This document shows, piece after piece, positions 11,318-22,084 of a stretch of 64,000 bases of DNA. The DNA is from Plenodomus lindquistii. Its lineage: Eukaryota > Ascomycota > Dothideomycetes > Pleosporales > Leptosphaeriaceae. The translations under genes and the position numbers were made by a program. The notes under the pieces were generated by a model. That model was not told where the DNA came from. It made no database searches and saw nothing but the letters and a program-made list of their open reading frames with translations. The stretch lies in assembly GCA_025504975.1 (NCBI GenBank), contig JANUWI010000004.1, positions 1,860,001 to 1,924,000 of the forward strand. The letters are read 5' to 3'. The stretch's first letter is position 1. Every line of letters starts with the position of its first letter.

Positions 11318-12034
11318 TTACAAGAAAGCGGCGATAGCACCTACGACGGCCAAAAGACCAACGCCAGCCTGGGCAGCAGCGCCAGTGAATTCGGGAGTAG
11401 CAGGCTTGGTGCCAGATGGCTTGACGCCTGTGGAAGCAGGAGGGGTGTAAGCTGGCACGGTGGCGTTCTGGGATGGGTAGGGGACAACGGCTCCAGAAGA
11501 GTGCGCAGGGGGAGCCTGGCTGTAGACTGGGACGTGGGCAGTGGGCTTGACAGGGTAGACAGTCGTCATGGTAATGTCTTGATATTTTTACATTAGCCTG
11601 GGCCAACAATAACTGATAGTTCAGAACTAACCTGGAATGACAAGAGTAGTGCTCTTGGAGACAGTGATTGTCTTTGTGCCATAGGTGATGGTAGTTGGCT
11701 CGGGGCAGACAGTGGTGAGACCAGTGACGATTTTAGTAGTGCTGGCAACTGGGTACTCAGGAGCCTTGGAGCTGGGGTTGGCAACTGGGTACTCGGGAGC
11801 CTTGGAGCTGGGGCTGGCAACTGGATATTCGGGAGCCTTGGAGCTGGGGCTGGCAACTGGGTATTCGGGAGCCTTGGAGCTGGGGCTGGCAACTGGGTAC
11901 TCGGGAGCCTTGGAGCTGGGGCTAGCAACAGGGTATTCAGGAGCCATGGAGCTAGGGCTGGCAACTGGGTACTGAGGATAAGCGGCGGCGCTGACAGCGG
12001 CGGCCAAGCCAGCAATGACAGCAAAGGAGCGCAT
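11318..12034 (-). CDS. Repetitive GPI-anchored cell-surface protein
   Basis: Exons 12034-11632 and 11577-11318 (intron GTTAGT...TCAAG) encode 220 aa. The N-terminus is a signal peptide (RSFAVIAGLAAAVSAAA). Residues about 21-97 are six copies, plus a partial seventh, of a 12-residue unit with consensus EYPVASPSSKAP, rich in Pro/Ser and likely O-mannosylated. A Thr/Ser/Val-rich region follows (TTVCPEPTTITYGTKTITV), then PA/TP-rich sequence. The end is a hydrophobic tail (GAAAQAGVGLLAVVGAIAAF), a GPI-attachment signal. I infer a wall or plasma-membrane protein of adhesin type. No enzymatic domain is seen. A TATA box lies at 12179-12185. The repeats make copy number prone to change between strains. 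The gene stands alone, with large gaps on both sides. Confidence 0.87.
11745..11974 (-). repeat. 36-bp in-frame tandem repeat (about 6.4 copies)
   Basis: This is a tandem array within the GPI-protein gene. Each 36-bp unit encodes 12 residues (EYPVASPSSKAP), with Ser/Asn, Lys/Met and Glu/Gln substitutions between units. Nucleotide identity between units is high; most differences are single bases such as tat/tac. It also keeps the opposite strand open, which explains the plus-strand open frame over it. Confidence 0.95.
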
Positions 12035-13686
12035 CTTGATATTGGTTTGAGGGTTGGTATTAATTACGGTGGGACTAGGTATTGGCGTTGGAAACGAGTG
12101 AAATCGGTGATAACCGGGGTATTAATGATAGTGAGTGAGTGGTGAGGAACAAGTCTCTGGAGGGAGTTGGGCAAGACATTATATAGGAATGCACACAAGA
12201 TGGCCTTAACAAGTGTACCAACGTTGGTAACAGGGGCAGACTTGGGATGCTAGGACACACCCGCCAGCATCGCGAGCGTGGCTTGCTGGTTGAACCGTTT
12301 GGTGGACTGTGCTTGACGATAGTACGAAATAGGGGAAATGGTTGGCAGAGCCAGCGAGGAGCTGTTTATTGATGGCAGTTGAGTTGGCCAATCAACAATT
12401 ACTATGCGTACGAACGCGAGATGAGGGTCCATGCTACCTCAACATCCCACAGGCACATCTTACCTATTTCGGTCTTTGATAGCTTAGTGTAAACATGTTC
12501 GCGCGCACAGTGGCATCACTGCAAGGCGTGCTTGAAGTAAGATGAGCCCATGCCTCCATGGCGAGTTTGAACTTTGCTCGCACACGTACGCACAGCAAGC
12601 TGAAGCTTCAATCCACGTTGCTGTGAAGCGGGCGCCCATGTTCAACACATAGCCGCGAACCAGGTGTGCGTGCCCAGATATGACAGCCTTCGGCTAACGT
12701 GATTTGCAGCAGTCTTTCACGCAGCCTGTTCCTTGTTCGAATGCCAGACCCATCGTAATAGAGGGTTCTGATCGACACAACTGAGGAGTCCCCGCGTCAG
12801 CACGAAAATAGACACGGACGCTTATGCTGGTAAAAGGCAGGCCAAATTTGATGAGCTTCTTTGGTCCAGCAAAGCAGTTAGCGCACGGGTTCCTGCATTG
12901 CTGCCATCGTCTGGACCTGCGTCTAGGCGTTGGTCGGGGCCGGCTTGCCGAAAGTGCATGGTGTCCCCCTAGAGTCTAGAGTACTCCTACAGCTTTGTGG
13001 TGCCGCTATCAGCTGCTTGCGAGGCAGAACAAGCTGAGCTCGAACAATCTGGCCGCCTCAAGGCTCCAGCTGGTCGTGCTGCTATTTGTGAGAGTCCTTT
13101 GCAGCGACTGATTGGCGGGGAAGCATCACTCAGCTCTCTGCTACTCCTTCACCGAGCGTGATTATCTTCAGAACTGGTGCGCGTAATTTCGCAGCCGCGA
13201 TCCACCAGGATGTAATGCGTGTCTTGGTTGGACGCCACAGTCATTTTCGCGTGTTGCAATGACACCACCATTCGACTGGCGTGTTCGGGATGGAATTGGA
13301 ACGGGCTGCGCGAGACAGGAGATTCGTCCCATCTCCCACACACGGTCAATAGTCCGTAGTAAAACGTCTGCAATCCAATTTTGTAGGCGACACGGCTGGA
13401 GGGTTGCATTGTGTAATGAGAAGAGCGGTGAAATTGAACTGCTATTAGATGTTGAGCTAGGTTGGGTTGGGTCAAGCGCCACCAGCGATCAATCCTGCAT
13501 TCCTCGCCTTCTCAACGCGCCGTGCAGACCTGACTCACGCCGGAATACATCAGAACACTCGAAGAGTAGAACGACTCTGAGGATATCACCTGTGCCCTAC
13601 ATGAAGAAGACCGCGGCGCCAGCTCGATCACAGTCTTGTTATTTGGACATGCGCGTGTAACAGTGCAGGCTTCCAAGCACCAAAGA
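12035..13686. other. Gene-poor gap upstream of the GPI-protein gene
   Basis: About 1.65 kb. The first 150 bp are the 5' leader and core promoter of the GPI-protein gene. The rest carries no coding sequence I can support; minus-strand frames near 13149-13482 are short and featureless. The SET gene's upstream region is at the right end. Confidence 0.4.
12179..12185 (-). promoter_or_regulatory. TATA box of the GPI-protein gene
   Basis: TATATAA on the minus strand lies about 145 bp upstream of the ATG at 12034. The distance leaves a normal-length 5' leader. TATA elements are common in highly or conditionally expressed fungal surface-protein genes. Confidence 0.55.
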
Positions 13687-14301
13687 ATGCCAGTAGGCAA
13701 GAGTCACAGCGGCATACCGAAGGGCTGGCCCAGTACCATTTCATATTTGCACGCACCTGCAATCTCGAGGAAACTTAGCAGTGAGAAGTCCAAGGCGCTG
13801 GTTGTATTACAAAGTAGCTTGCCAAATGGCACCAACGTGTACAAGACCACTGGACCATATTCAAATGTCAAAATAACACCGGTATCGGATACTGCTCATC
13901 CAGCACATGGTCAGCATGCGCTTTTTGCCAGTCAACATTTACCTCCTGACTCTTTCATACTACCCTACATAGGGTATGTACACGATCAGACTGATCTAGA
14001 TGATCTCTCCGACTATGATCTGTCACTCGATCGGGAGCTCGGAATCGGCATCGATGCGTCCAAGATGGGCAACGAGGCACGATTCATCAACGACTACCGA
14101 GGAGTCTCCACTCAACCGAATGCAGAATTCCGCGACATCTACTACGACATTGGGGGTGGCAAGGCAGAGAAGCGAGTTGGTGTATTCGTGCTCAGCGCTG
14201 GCAAGAGTGGGAAGAGAACAAAAGGTATTGGAAAAGGACAGGAGATATTGGTTTCTTACGGAAAGGGATTTTGGACAGAGCGCCAAACGACGAAAATATG
14301 A
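13687..14301 (+). CDS. SET-domain protein (putative lysine methyltransferase)
   Basis: A single open frame of 204 aa from ATG 13687; upstream codons in the frame lack an ATG. The SET fold covers most of the protein. It includes HALFASQHLPPDSFILPYIG at the start, then GNEARFINDYRGV with downstream PNAEFRDI (the place of the NHSCxPN motif), and ends with GKGQEILVSYGKGFW. The last stretch is the ExxxxYG-type C-terminal SET motif. The canonical NHS is replaced by ND, as in a known group of fungal and plant SET proteins. The substrate (histone or other) is not shown by the sequence. There is no pre-SET or post-SET cysteine cluster. The next gene, an HET protein, lies 343 bp downstream in the same direction. 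Confidence 0.8.
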   Translation: MPVGKSHSGIPKGWPSTISYLHAPAISRKLSSEKSKALVVLQSSLPNGTNVYKTTGPYSNVKITPVSDTAHPAHGQHALFASQHLPPDSFILPYIGYVHDQTDLDDLSDYDLSLDRELGIGIDASKMGNEARFINDYRGVSTQPNAEFRDIYYDIGGGKAEKRVGVFVLSAGKSGKRTKGIGKGQEILVSYGKGFWTERQTTKI

Positions 14302-14644
14302 TCAATGCTTGTGGAGGTCGTAATGCACGTTACTCTGGTCGCGCATCAAGTGTACTTGGAACAAGCCATGCAGGAACATAGCTTAGTGTTCGCCGCCGAG
14401 AACGCCTTTGTACAACTTCTGGTAGTGCACAAGCATGTTTTCTCAGTCGATCAAATCCACCGTCTATCTCGATTGATCAGGCGCATGGGCGCGGCGATAT
14501 CATGCAGCTAACTTCTGCAGCTTAGTCTTCCGCTAATAGCCTCATCCTTGCATGGAACCCCTCCCCTGCTTACCTATGTCGCGAACATGTCAGATTGATA
14601 TCTTCATCGATATTGCCCTAACCTCATCTTCGCCGTCGATCAGG
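14302..14644. promoter_or_regulatory. Spacer between SET and HET genes
   Basis: These 343 bp lie between two genes on the same strand. They contain the SET 3' UTR and the HET promoter. An in-frame ATG at 14552 upstream of the chosen HET start would add 31 residues unlike HET proteins, so I placed it in the leader. Confidence 0.4.
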
Positions 14645-16281
14645 ATGCGCCTAATAGACATAACAGATAATGCAGAGTTTCGCCTGGTGGAAAGAACTGG
14701 CAACGATATACCGCCGTACGCGATTTTGTCGCATACCTGGGGCAAGGATGACGATGAGGTGACTTTTCAAGATCTCAAAACAGGAACAGGCAAAAGTAAG
14801 GCGGGCTATCGTAAGCTGGAGTTTTGTCGAGATCAAGCTCGGCGAGACAGCTTAGACTTTGTCTGGATAGACACATGCTGTATCGATAAGTCGAGCAGCG
14901 CAGAGCTCACGGAAGCAATCAACTCGATGTTCAGGTGGTACCAGAAAGCAGCGAGATGCTACGCGTATCTCTCTGATGTGTCGATACCTACCAATACTCA
15001 GAAAACAGCAGACGATCCCCAGCCAGGTTGGTTCTCAAATTTTCAACACAGTAGATGGTTCACGCGAGGCTGGACACTGCAGGAACTACTCGGCTCAAGA
15101 ATCGTCGACTTCTTTACAGCAGATGGCGAGAAGCTTGGAGATAAAGCCTCCTTCAAGCATGAGCTTTATGGGATCACCGGAATACCGGTCCAGGTCCTCG
15201 AAGGTCAAGATCTCAGCAAGTTCAGCATCCAGGAGCGGCTTTCTTGGGCGGCAGGACGCGAGACAAAGCGCGAGGAGGACTCGGCATATTCTCTCTTGGG
15301 GATATTTGACATTTACATGCCGCTCATCTATGGGGAAGGTCGTCAGCGGGCTTTCCGACGGCTTTGGAAAGAAGTCAACGATCTGTTGCATGACCAGTCG
15401 TCTAGCTATGCACCAAGTCTGGCCTCAAGCACCAGCCTTGAACCTGCAGCCTTCGCACTTCCGGAAGAATCCCATCTAAATGAGGCACCCAATCCAAATC
15501 CATTAATCGCGAAACTACCGATGTGGCCTGGCAACTACATTCGCACGAAATTTCTCGACGGCTATCTTAACCAAGCAGACCTATTCTCGAATGCTGCGTA
15601 CAACGGACGGTGGGACGAAGTCTTCAGCCTCAGTGACCTGGCACAAGATGAGTACGGTGAGAATTGGGCGAACATGATACGTTTCAGTAAGTACCGTGGC
15701 TATGATTCACGGTCACTTAACACTCACACCCCTCAGGATCCCCTTACGAAGCTGACAAGCTCTCATTCTGGTCGCCCCTGCATCAGGCCGCATATTTGCG
15801 CGCCCCCACCAACGTAATCAAGATGCTGATCGACAGAGGTGCATTGAGTACGTGAAGGTCCTGACCCCTCTATGCAACGCTTATAGCAATAGGAACGCTG
15901 CGCACACGAAAATCAGAACAAGATGAGTTCATTCATCTCGATCTTACAGCCGCAGAAATTGCTCGTGGAATGGGGCATCATCACTTAGCCGACCTCCTGG
16001 CACCCGTCATCTACCACACCATACCTGACAGAATACTTGCTCGCTTACAAGCCCTCTTTCATGAGGTAATCAGGTCGGATTGGAAGAATGTCGATGATCT
16101 GGTCCTACCGGAGCTCGTGGCGCTGACAGAGCTGAGGGTGCCTGAGATGTGGTTCCCTCTGGGAGTCCAAAACACGGTCCAACAGGCTGTAGTGAGCCTT
16201 TCACAGCTCAGCGAATTGACACGGATCGTATCTGACGCGTACTACAGGGCTACTGTTACCGACTTGAAGACCGCGAACTAG
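14645..16281 (+). CDS. HET-domain protein with C-terminal ankyrin-like region
   Basis: Three exons (14645-15686, 15737-15847, 15893-16281) give 513 aa. The N-terminal HET (heterokaryon incompatibility) domain has all signature blocks: YAILSHTWG, FVWIDTCCIDKSSSAELTEA with INSMFRWYQKAARCYAYLSDV, and SRWFTRGWTLQELLG. SAYSLLGIFDIYMPLIYGEG follows. HET domains trigger non-self recognition and cell death in filamentous fungi. The middle region encodes GNYIRTKFLDGYLNQADLF. Exon 2 encodes an ankyrin-type helix pair (FWSPLHQAAYLRAPTNVIKM), continuing to a GAL-RTLRT motif and a tail with PEMWFPLG. That tail matches a recurrent ankyrin-linked C-terminal module of bacteria and fungi. The last intron has two in-frame acceptors (15886 and 15892); I prefer 15892 because it gives RTLRT. 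The partner that activates it is unknown. Confidence 0.85.
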
Positions 16282-19191
16282 TAGTAACGAAGTTGGGTAT
16301 TGAGCAACAATCTCCGAGCGTATACCGAATTCGTTAGCGTTCCATCATTGCTATTCACTCAGATGATAAATCAGATCAGCGTAAATAACCTGAAATTTCG
16401 AGATTCATCCGCTGCATGTGGTTTTGTAACGCTAGACCATGAACCAATTTCATACACCTCGCTTCATCTCCCCCTTCAAATGGCTCACCGGGTACGCATG
16501 AACCGTATCTTGGAAACTTTCTCCAAGGGTGGCCTGCGTGGCGAAGTCCCAATATTTACTTCGCCATAAACTCGTCGAACTTCTAGTCAGATTGAGGTAG
16601 CTGAGCGTAATCCTGCTCAGATGTGACTTCCACGGGCCAAAGCTCATGACCCACTCGGCAGCAACAGCCGTAACGTAGAGAGGTCATGAGGGTATCACCT
16701 GAACGTCCTTGTTCTTGGTCGGACAGCCAGCAGTTCCTCCGCAAGTACAAACAAACTTCCAGAAGGGCCATGTCTCGTACTCAAATATGATGATTATTCC
16801 TCTGTCAGATCTCATATACTTGAGTTCTTAGCATGGTGGACCGTTGACGTTCATTACGAGAACATGAGAGTGTGCAGACTTAGCGTTCTGCATCCAGTCG
16901 TACACACCCCTTGTCACCTCCGACCTGTGGTCGACAACAAGCATATTTTGAACGGCCGATTATTTTGGCACGATCCTGTCATGCTCACCGAGATGCGGAT
17001 AGCTACCATCACCTAGACTATCCCCGAGGAGCACAATCCTTCTGTTTGCATATGTCGTCAACACCTCCGCTCTGGCTTCCTATGTGGTATAATGCCAATT
17101 TCTCAACACTACATCTCACCCGGTTAAACATATGACGTCGTATCAGGACTGCTATTCAGGTGAATACGGCTCCCATACGGACGTCACGTTGCTGCTGCCA
17201 AAGATGTGGGGGGATTGAAGTCCGACCAGCGATTCGATATGGTGAGCATACGTGGCAAATGTTCGTTGCATTCTGTGCTCTGTATCTTAACCAAGCTTGG
17301 TATTCGACACCTCTTGCATTCCGAAAAAGCGATACATTTGTATAGGTGTCTCAGCCCAGGGACTGGGTGTTGTTCAATGATAGACCTGGGGAGATTTTGC
17401 AACGCTTCTGAGGAATAAGGAACACCTGAATTGCTCGAACTTGAGGAGAAGGGTCCTCTCGAATACACTGTCTTCATGAGAGAATCACCATAGAGATCGT
17501 ATTTCCAAGTCTATGGTGGGGTATACACAGTCAGCCTTGCTCCACAAGCGAGAGCTGAACGATACCATGGAATAGCTCACCACTTGTATTTGCACAGATA
17601 TGACCACGTGTGAAAAGCCCTCCACATCAAGACCAGCAATCTCTTACACGATATCTCGCATGATCTATAAGTCGACAAGAATCAACGGTGGTGATCAATC
17701 TAGGTTAGGTTCCTTGGGAGATGGAAGCGCTGCGGAGAATGGAGTGAGTGTTCATCATTACGTCTCGTCTTCTTTTATGTGGTGCATCGTCGAGTAGGTA
17801 TCTTCTGCTGTGATAAAAGACACATTTCTGAAGCAAGACTAACTCCCAGCGCTAGTTGCCTTCCGAGATTCCCCATTCGTTGATAACCTTGACCTTCCTA
17901 GGCTGTGCTAGGTGTCCAAAAGGTTCCAAGCATGTGCTCGCGCTCATCCGAGTTCCGGTCTAGGCTCCCTTGGACTATGGCAATACACGACCGGTACGTG
18001 TACATGTGTTCTTCCAAAACTTCTTATTGGTATTTTAGTTCTTGTTTAAAGGCATAAAAAGGGACGTCACAGATGCAGCAGAAACCCGTTTATTCGTGGG
18101 TACATGCGGACCTCAGCCACGTAATGGGGCTCAAAACCGGATTCCGCTAAACTCAGAACGCCCAAGGCTTCTTGAACGAAGATCTTCCAATGCAGCAACT
18201 TGACACGGCGCATCCCCTGCAAACCAGAGTGACTGGTACCAGTTAAATTTCACTGCTCACGGCGGCTGCAAGGCAGCCCATTCCACAGGATTCTTGCAGG
18301 CTGGCCAACGTCAGCATGGCGTTGTGGGTGACGTTGGAATTTGTTCGTTGTGAGACAAACTCGACGCATGCGCCACATGGTTACTATCATCCAGGGGGAC
18401 AGAAGCAATGCCCATTATCAGATGAACGTCACTGCTCGCACACACATGGCATTCTCTGACTATGTGGGGTTTGCACACTTGTGATGGAAATTGAAGATTC
18501 CGCATGGGAGAATGGATCGCCCCGGAAGCCTCAGGCATGTATTCGTCCCACATACAGTAGTACACACGGCAGGTCCCACCATGCAGGTACGCAAAAATAC
18601 AAGAAAGACAGGCTTGAGAGGGGCTAGCTTGGGTCGCGATGCAGCTCGATGAAAGCACTTTCAGGTTGGTGCCGGTGACGTTGTGTGGCTGACCCAGGCT
18701 AGTCATCCAGGGGTGGGCTTTATGCCAATTAGAGTGCTCAGCTCTTTCACCCTGGCTCGTCCAGCAGGGTTGCAACAACGCTCCCTGCCACGCACAGCTA
18801 CCCTAGCACATGGACTGTGTATGGACTCAGCCGCTCCGCGCTCCGCTGAGACCTCACAGATTCACGTCATGGGCCCGTACTTCTTTTAAAGTTCACTCGG
18901 TTCTCAGGAATTAAAGCAACCCCTCCTTCAAAACGTTACTCTACTGCACATGGTGAGCGCAAACGTGCCCATAACCGCTGTTCCAAGTCACGCTATTGTC
19001 ATCGTTCGATCTCTACTCGGCCATACACACAACTTCGCGCTTCCAGACCGATACCGACCAACTCAGAACATTACACGGCTTGGCAAAAGTTGCCATCCAT
19101 TAAACTCCCTCCCCTGCCCACTGGACTTCCCACTCCTCATCACTACTTTACCCTGGTCGGTTCTCCGTGCGAAGTTTCTGCACATCACATC
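16282..19191. other. Long gene-poor gap
   Basis: Nearly 2.9 kb without a supported gene. Open frames (for example minus 17184-17477 and minus 18311-18778) are under 160 codons, lack family motifs and lack clear splice partners. Base composition is moderate, with no obvious transposon ends. The right end includes the leader of the small gene at 19192. Confidence 0.4.
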
Positions 19192-19754
19192 ATGACTCCA
19201 ACGTCGAGACCGACTCTTTGCAGAGTGAGTTCCTTCCCAGGTACCTTGCACACTTCGACATGCTGACTTCCTTGTAGAACGAGTCCATGCAAAAGTACAT
19301 GTTGCTATCAGCTCAGAAGGAGGCTTTGCAACGCCGCATGGCTCTGGAAATACCCTTTGCTGCGCCAATGGCCGCCGAATCCCCTGAATTCCAGTCTCTC
19401 TCGTCTTCTCCTACGTGGTCGCCAAAGTATACCTCACCATATCCCGCTGCTACGGATCCCGTACCGAGTCGATGTTCCATGAGCCCTCGGGGCAGTGTCG
19501 ACGACATGCACACCTCAGAGGCCGCTAAGCTCGCCGAACTCAACCATCAGATCATCGCAACACTCACTGAGCTGCTGAATACCGAGTCTGTGCGATCAGA
19601 TGAGAAGCACCATCGTTGGATACAGGATCGTCTGATGGAACTAGAGCATCAGATACGCCGTGACAGACGCCGGCACTCGTCTAACGCTGAGCGCAACTTT
19701 GCTTCTTCAGTCGCACGGCACAATGATTTCGGAACTTCAAAGACCTGGGCTTGA
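19192..19754 (+). CDS. Small uncharacterised protein with charged C-terminal helix
   Basis: Exon 1 (19192-19224) encodes MTPTSRPTLCR; intron 19225-19277 (GTGAGT...TGTAG) leads in frame to exon 2 (19278-19754), giving 169 aa. The N-terminal part has a helical stretch (MQKYMLLSAQKEALQRRMAL). The middle is Ser/Pro-rich and likely disordered. The last third (EAAKLAELNHQIIATLTELL, then ELEHQIRRDRRRH) is strongly helical and charged, compatible with a coiled coil. I do not recognise the family. Clean splice sites and uniform coding character support it as real. Function is unknown, and there is no signal peptide or membrane segment. Confidence 0.6.
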
Positions 19755-22084
19755 TGCATCTAATCACAGACCTCTCCGCATTGACTGTATCTTGCGGATA
19801 CATTCCTTGGAGGTTGATCTCACTCTTTTGTTCGGCGCTGAACGGGATACGGCCTACTGGTGTTCTGAAATGAAGTGCTCAAATCAGAAAAAGATACCCG
19901 ATGCTGCGCATCAATATTAGGCGCATCGAGTGCGCTGGAACTGCCAGGTTCCCCCCTTTGTAGACTAGCATTATCTGATGACTGTTTTTGACCCATATCT
20001 TCTCCCTTTTGCTTGATATGATGATCTCGTTTGTTTCTTGCACGGGGGCCCTCCTCGCGTGTGCGCATGCAATGCTTGCTGACATGGGCAAGAAATGCGA
20101 TCTAGATTGGCTGAAACAACGCTGCGGAGTCTTATCAGTTGACACTTGCCTATTTGCGTTCACCATGGGAGGGTTAAGGGGCGCTCTGCAATCCCTGTGA
20201 CTTCACACTAATGTAGCGTCTTCAAGGGTGTTCTACCTGTCCACCACATCAAGCCAACTTAAGCCGACGCCACAACCCTGCTCAAGCTCGTTTTTATCTT
20301 TGCTATTGATAATTTGCAACGAAACCAATTGCTCCGCACCCAAATGAGCTGGTGTCAAGGAGTTTGCGGCATTGGACACTGATGTCGGCACTCAGAATTG
20401 ACCCTAACATTGACGTCATCCTTCAATCTTCTATTCATCATCACAACCACGCTCGAGTTGATACAACATCCTCAACAAGAATCTCACGTCGTATTCATCT
20501 CTCCCAACATGTCTGCAAACATCGGGTCCTATCGCCTTGATCGCTCAAAAAGAAAAGACTAGTCTTGTTAGCATGAGGCCGAATGCGGCGCTCGATCGAC
20601 AGACAACCCCCTCACATTTGCTGCGAGCGTTGGACTGCCCCGCACTTTTCAGCAATTTCGGGAAGACTAATAGGCTGAAGCGAAACAAACGTTCGATGCA
20701 TGGTAGGTAGGTATACTAGGTCCAAAAGACACTAGAAGTAGTCTTTGGTGTGATCGGTGATGACTACACATTGCATGGTGGAGGAGCGTTACCAATATAC
20801 ACGACCAACGATATGGGATCCTTTATGCGGGGAAGCCTGTCAATATTGGTTTGTTGGGAGCTTTGCGTGCTGTTGACCAGAGCCCTTTGTAATGGGATAT
20901 CCCGTTCAGTACACCAAAGGAACGGTCCATCGCCCCACATCAAGATGTCGACTATGCTTTGCAGGTAAGGTGTTGGTTGCTGCATCCGAAACACGCCATC
21001 TACGAGCAGCCTTGCAACATAGAGTAGCCTCGCTCAAGACGGGGTAAGACCGTGAAAGATTCCATCACCAGGTAGACATGAAGCGCCGACAAAGTGTACC
21101 CACGTCGATTGCGTCGTCAATTTGATCCGTCATGCTATAGAGACGAGACAGGCCTCGCACAACCGGGTCTCGCATGTACAGCTTTTCCAGACACTCAGGG
21201 CAGGTTACCCGTACGTTGCATTCAATGACGTCTACCGGTAGTACATACGCAAGCGCTGACTGCATAGTCATAGAAGAAGGACCGAAATAGATAGGCAACT
21301 CGTAGAGTAGGTGTATGTAGGTGTATGTCAGATCTAAAGGCGAAAGAGGGGTAAGCAATACTAGGGGAACATATCTCCCAGAGGCACTTATTCGAGTTAC
21401 GATCTGAGACCGGCCCGAAGATTTTAAACCTGAGCAAAAACAAGAAGTAAACTCGTGACGTGAAATTGAGGACTGGCGTTTCCGCGAAACGTCTCTCTCT
21501 CGTTATAGTTTCTGTGATCCTGCGCCTGTTTTGACTAAGAGTTTCCTTTGAGTCCTACCTACAGTATTATCCTATTAATCAACACCTGCTCGGCCGGGAA
21601 GCTCCCATTATAACACGCTATAACACGCACTCTGTTGGATCTTCAAATGGATAGTGCGTTGTAGCTTGAAGATCTCAAGTAGCCACGAGGATGTGTAGCA
21701 TGCTCCTCGAATGTTTTTGAGGGTTGAGAAGGAATTGATCTTCGAACGCGTGTAGTCTTCATACCACCTCCACTCTACCACTTTGGCGCCCCACGACGGC
21801 ACTCCACAAAGGAGAATGTCGTATTCTTATCAGTGTGCTAGTTTGTAGAGATTGCGTGAGTGAGCTGGTTGTACATCACAGCATAACCATCATGTTTGCG
21901 AGCGTGAGAGTCTGTGGAGAGACTATCCTACAGTCGTCCATTTGATATTGCGTTATGCTTTTCTAAGACTAATTTTTCGAGATATCGCTATATATCCTGG
22001 TCAAGCTACAAATATTGTATATTCATACCATACTTCCCCACCGTATTGCCACATCCCCACCTACATCCCCCAATCACAACTCAT
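19755..22084. other. Long gene-poor gap
   Basis: About 2.3 kb with no gene I can support. A minus-strand frame at 21065-21358 encodes a Cys-containing stretch (VRVTCPECLEKLYMRD) that looks somewhat protein-like, but it lacks a convincing start or splice partner. A short direct repeat (TATAACACGC twice) occurs near 21610. The right end is the 3' flank of the CorA-like gene. Confidence 0.35.

Noticed and set aside
11685..11975. Plus-strand open frame over the GPI-protein repeats
   Set aside because: It exists because the 36-bp units are open on both strands; the minus frame has signal peptide, splice sites and GPI tail.
18311..18778. Minus-strand 155-codon frame with several Cys
   Set aside because: Start is not ATG, no signal peptide, no domain, and no splice partner; kept as non-coding until RNA evidence appears.
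21065..21358. Minus-strand frame with CPECLEKL-like Cys pair
   Set aside because: Somewhat protein-like, but no credible start or exon partner and only one Cys pair.
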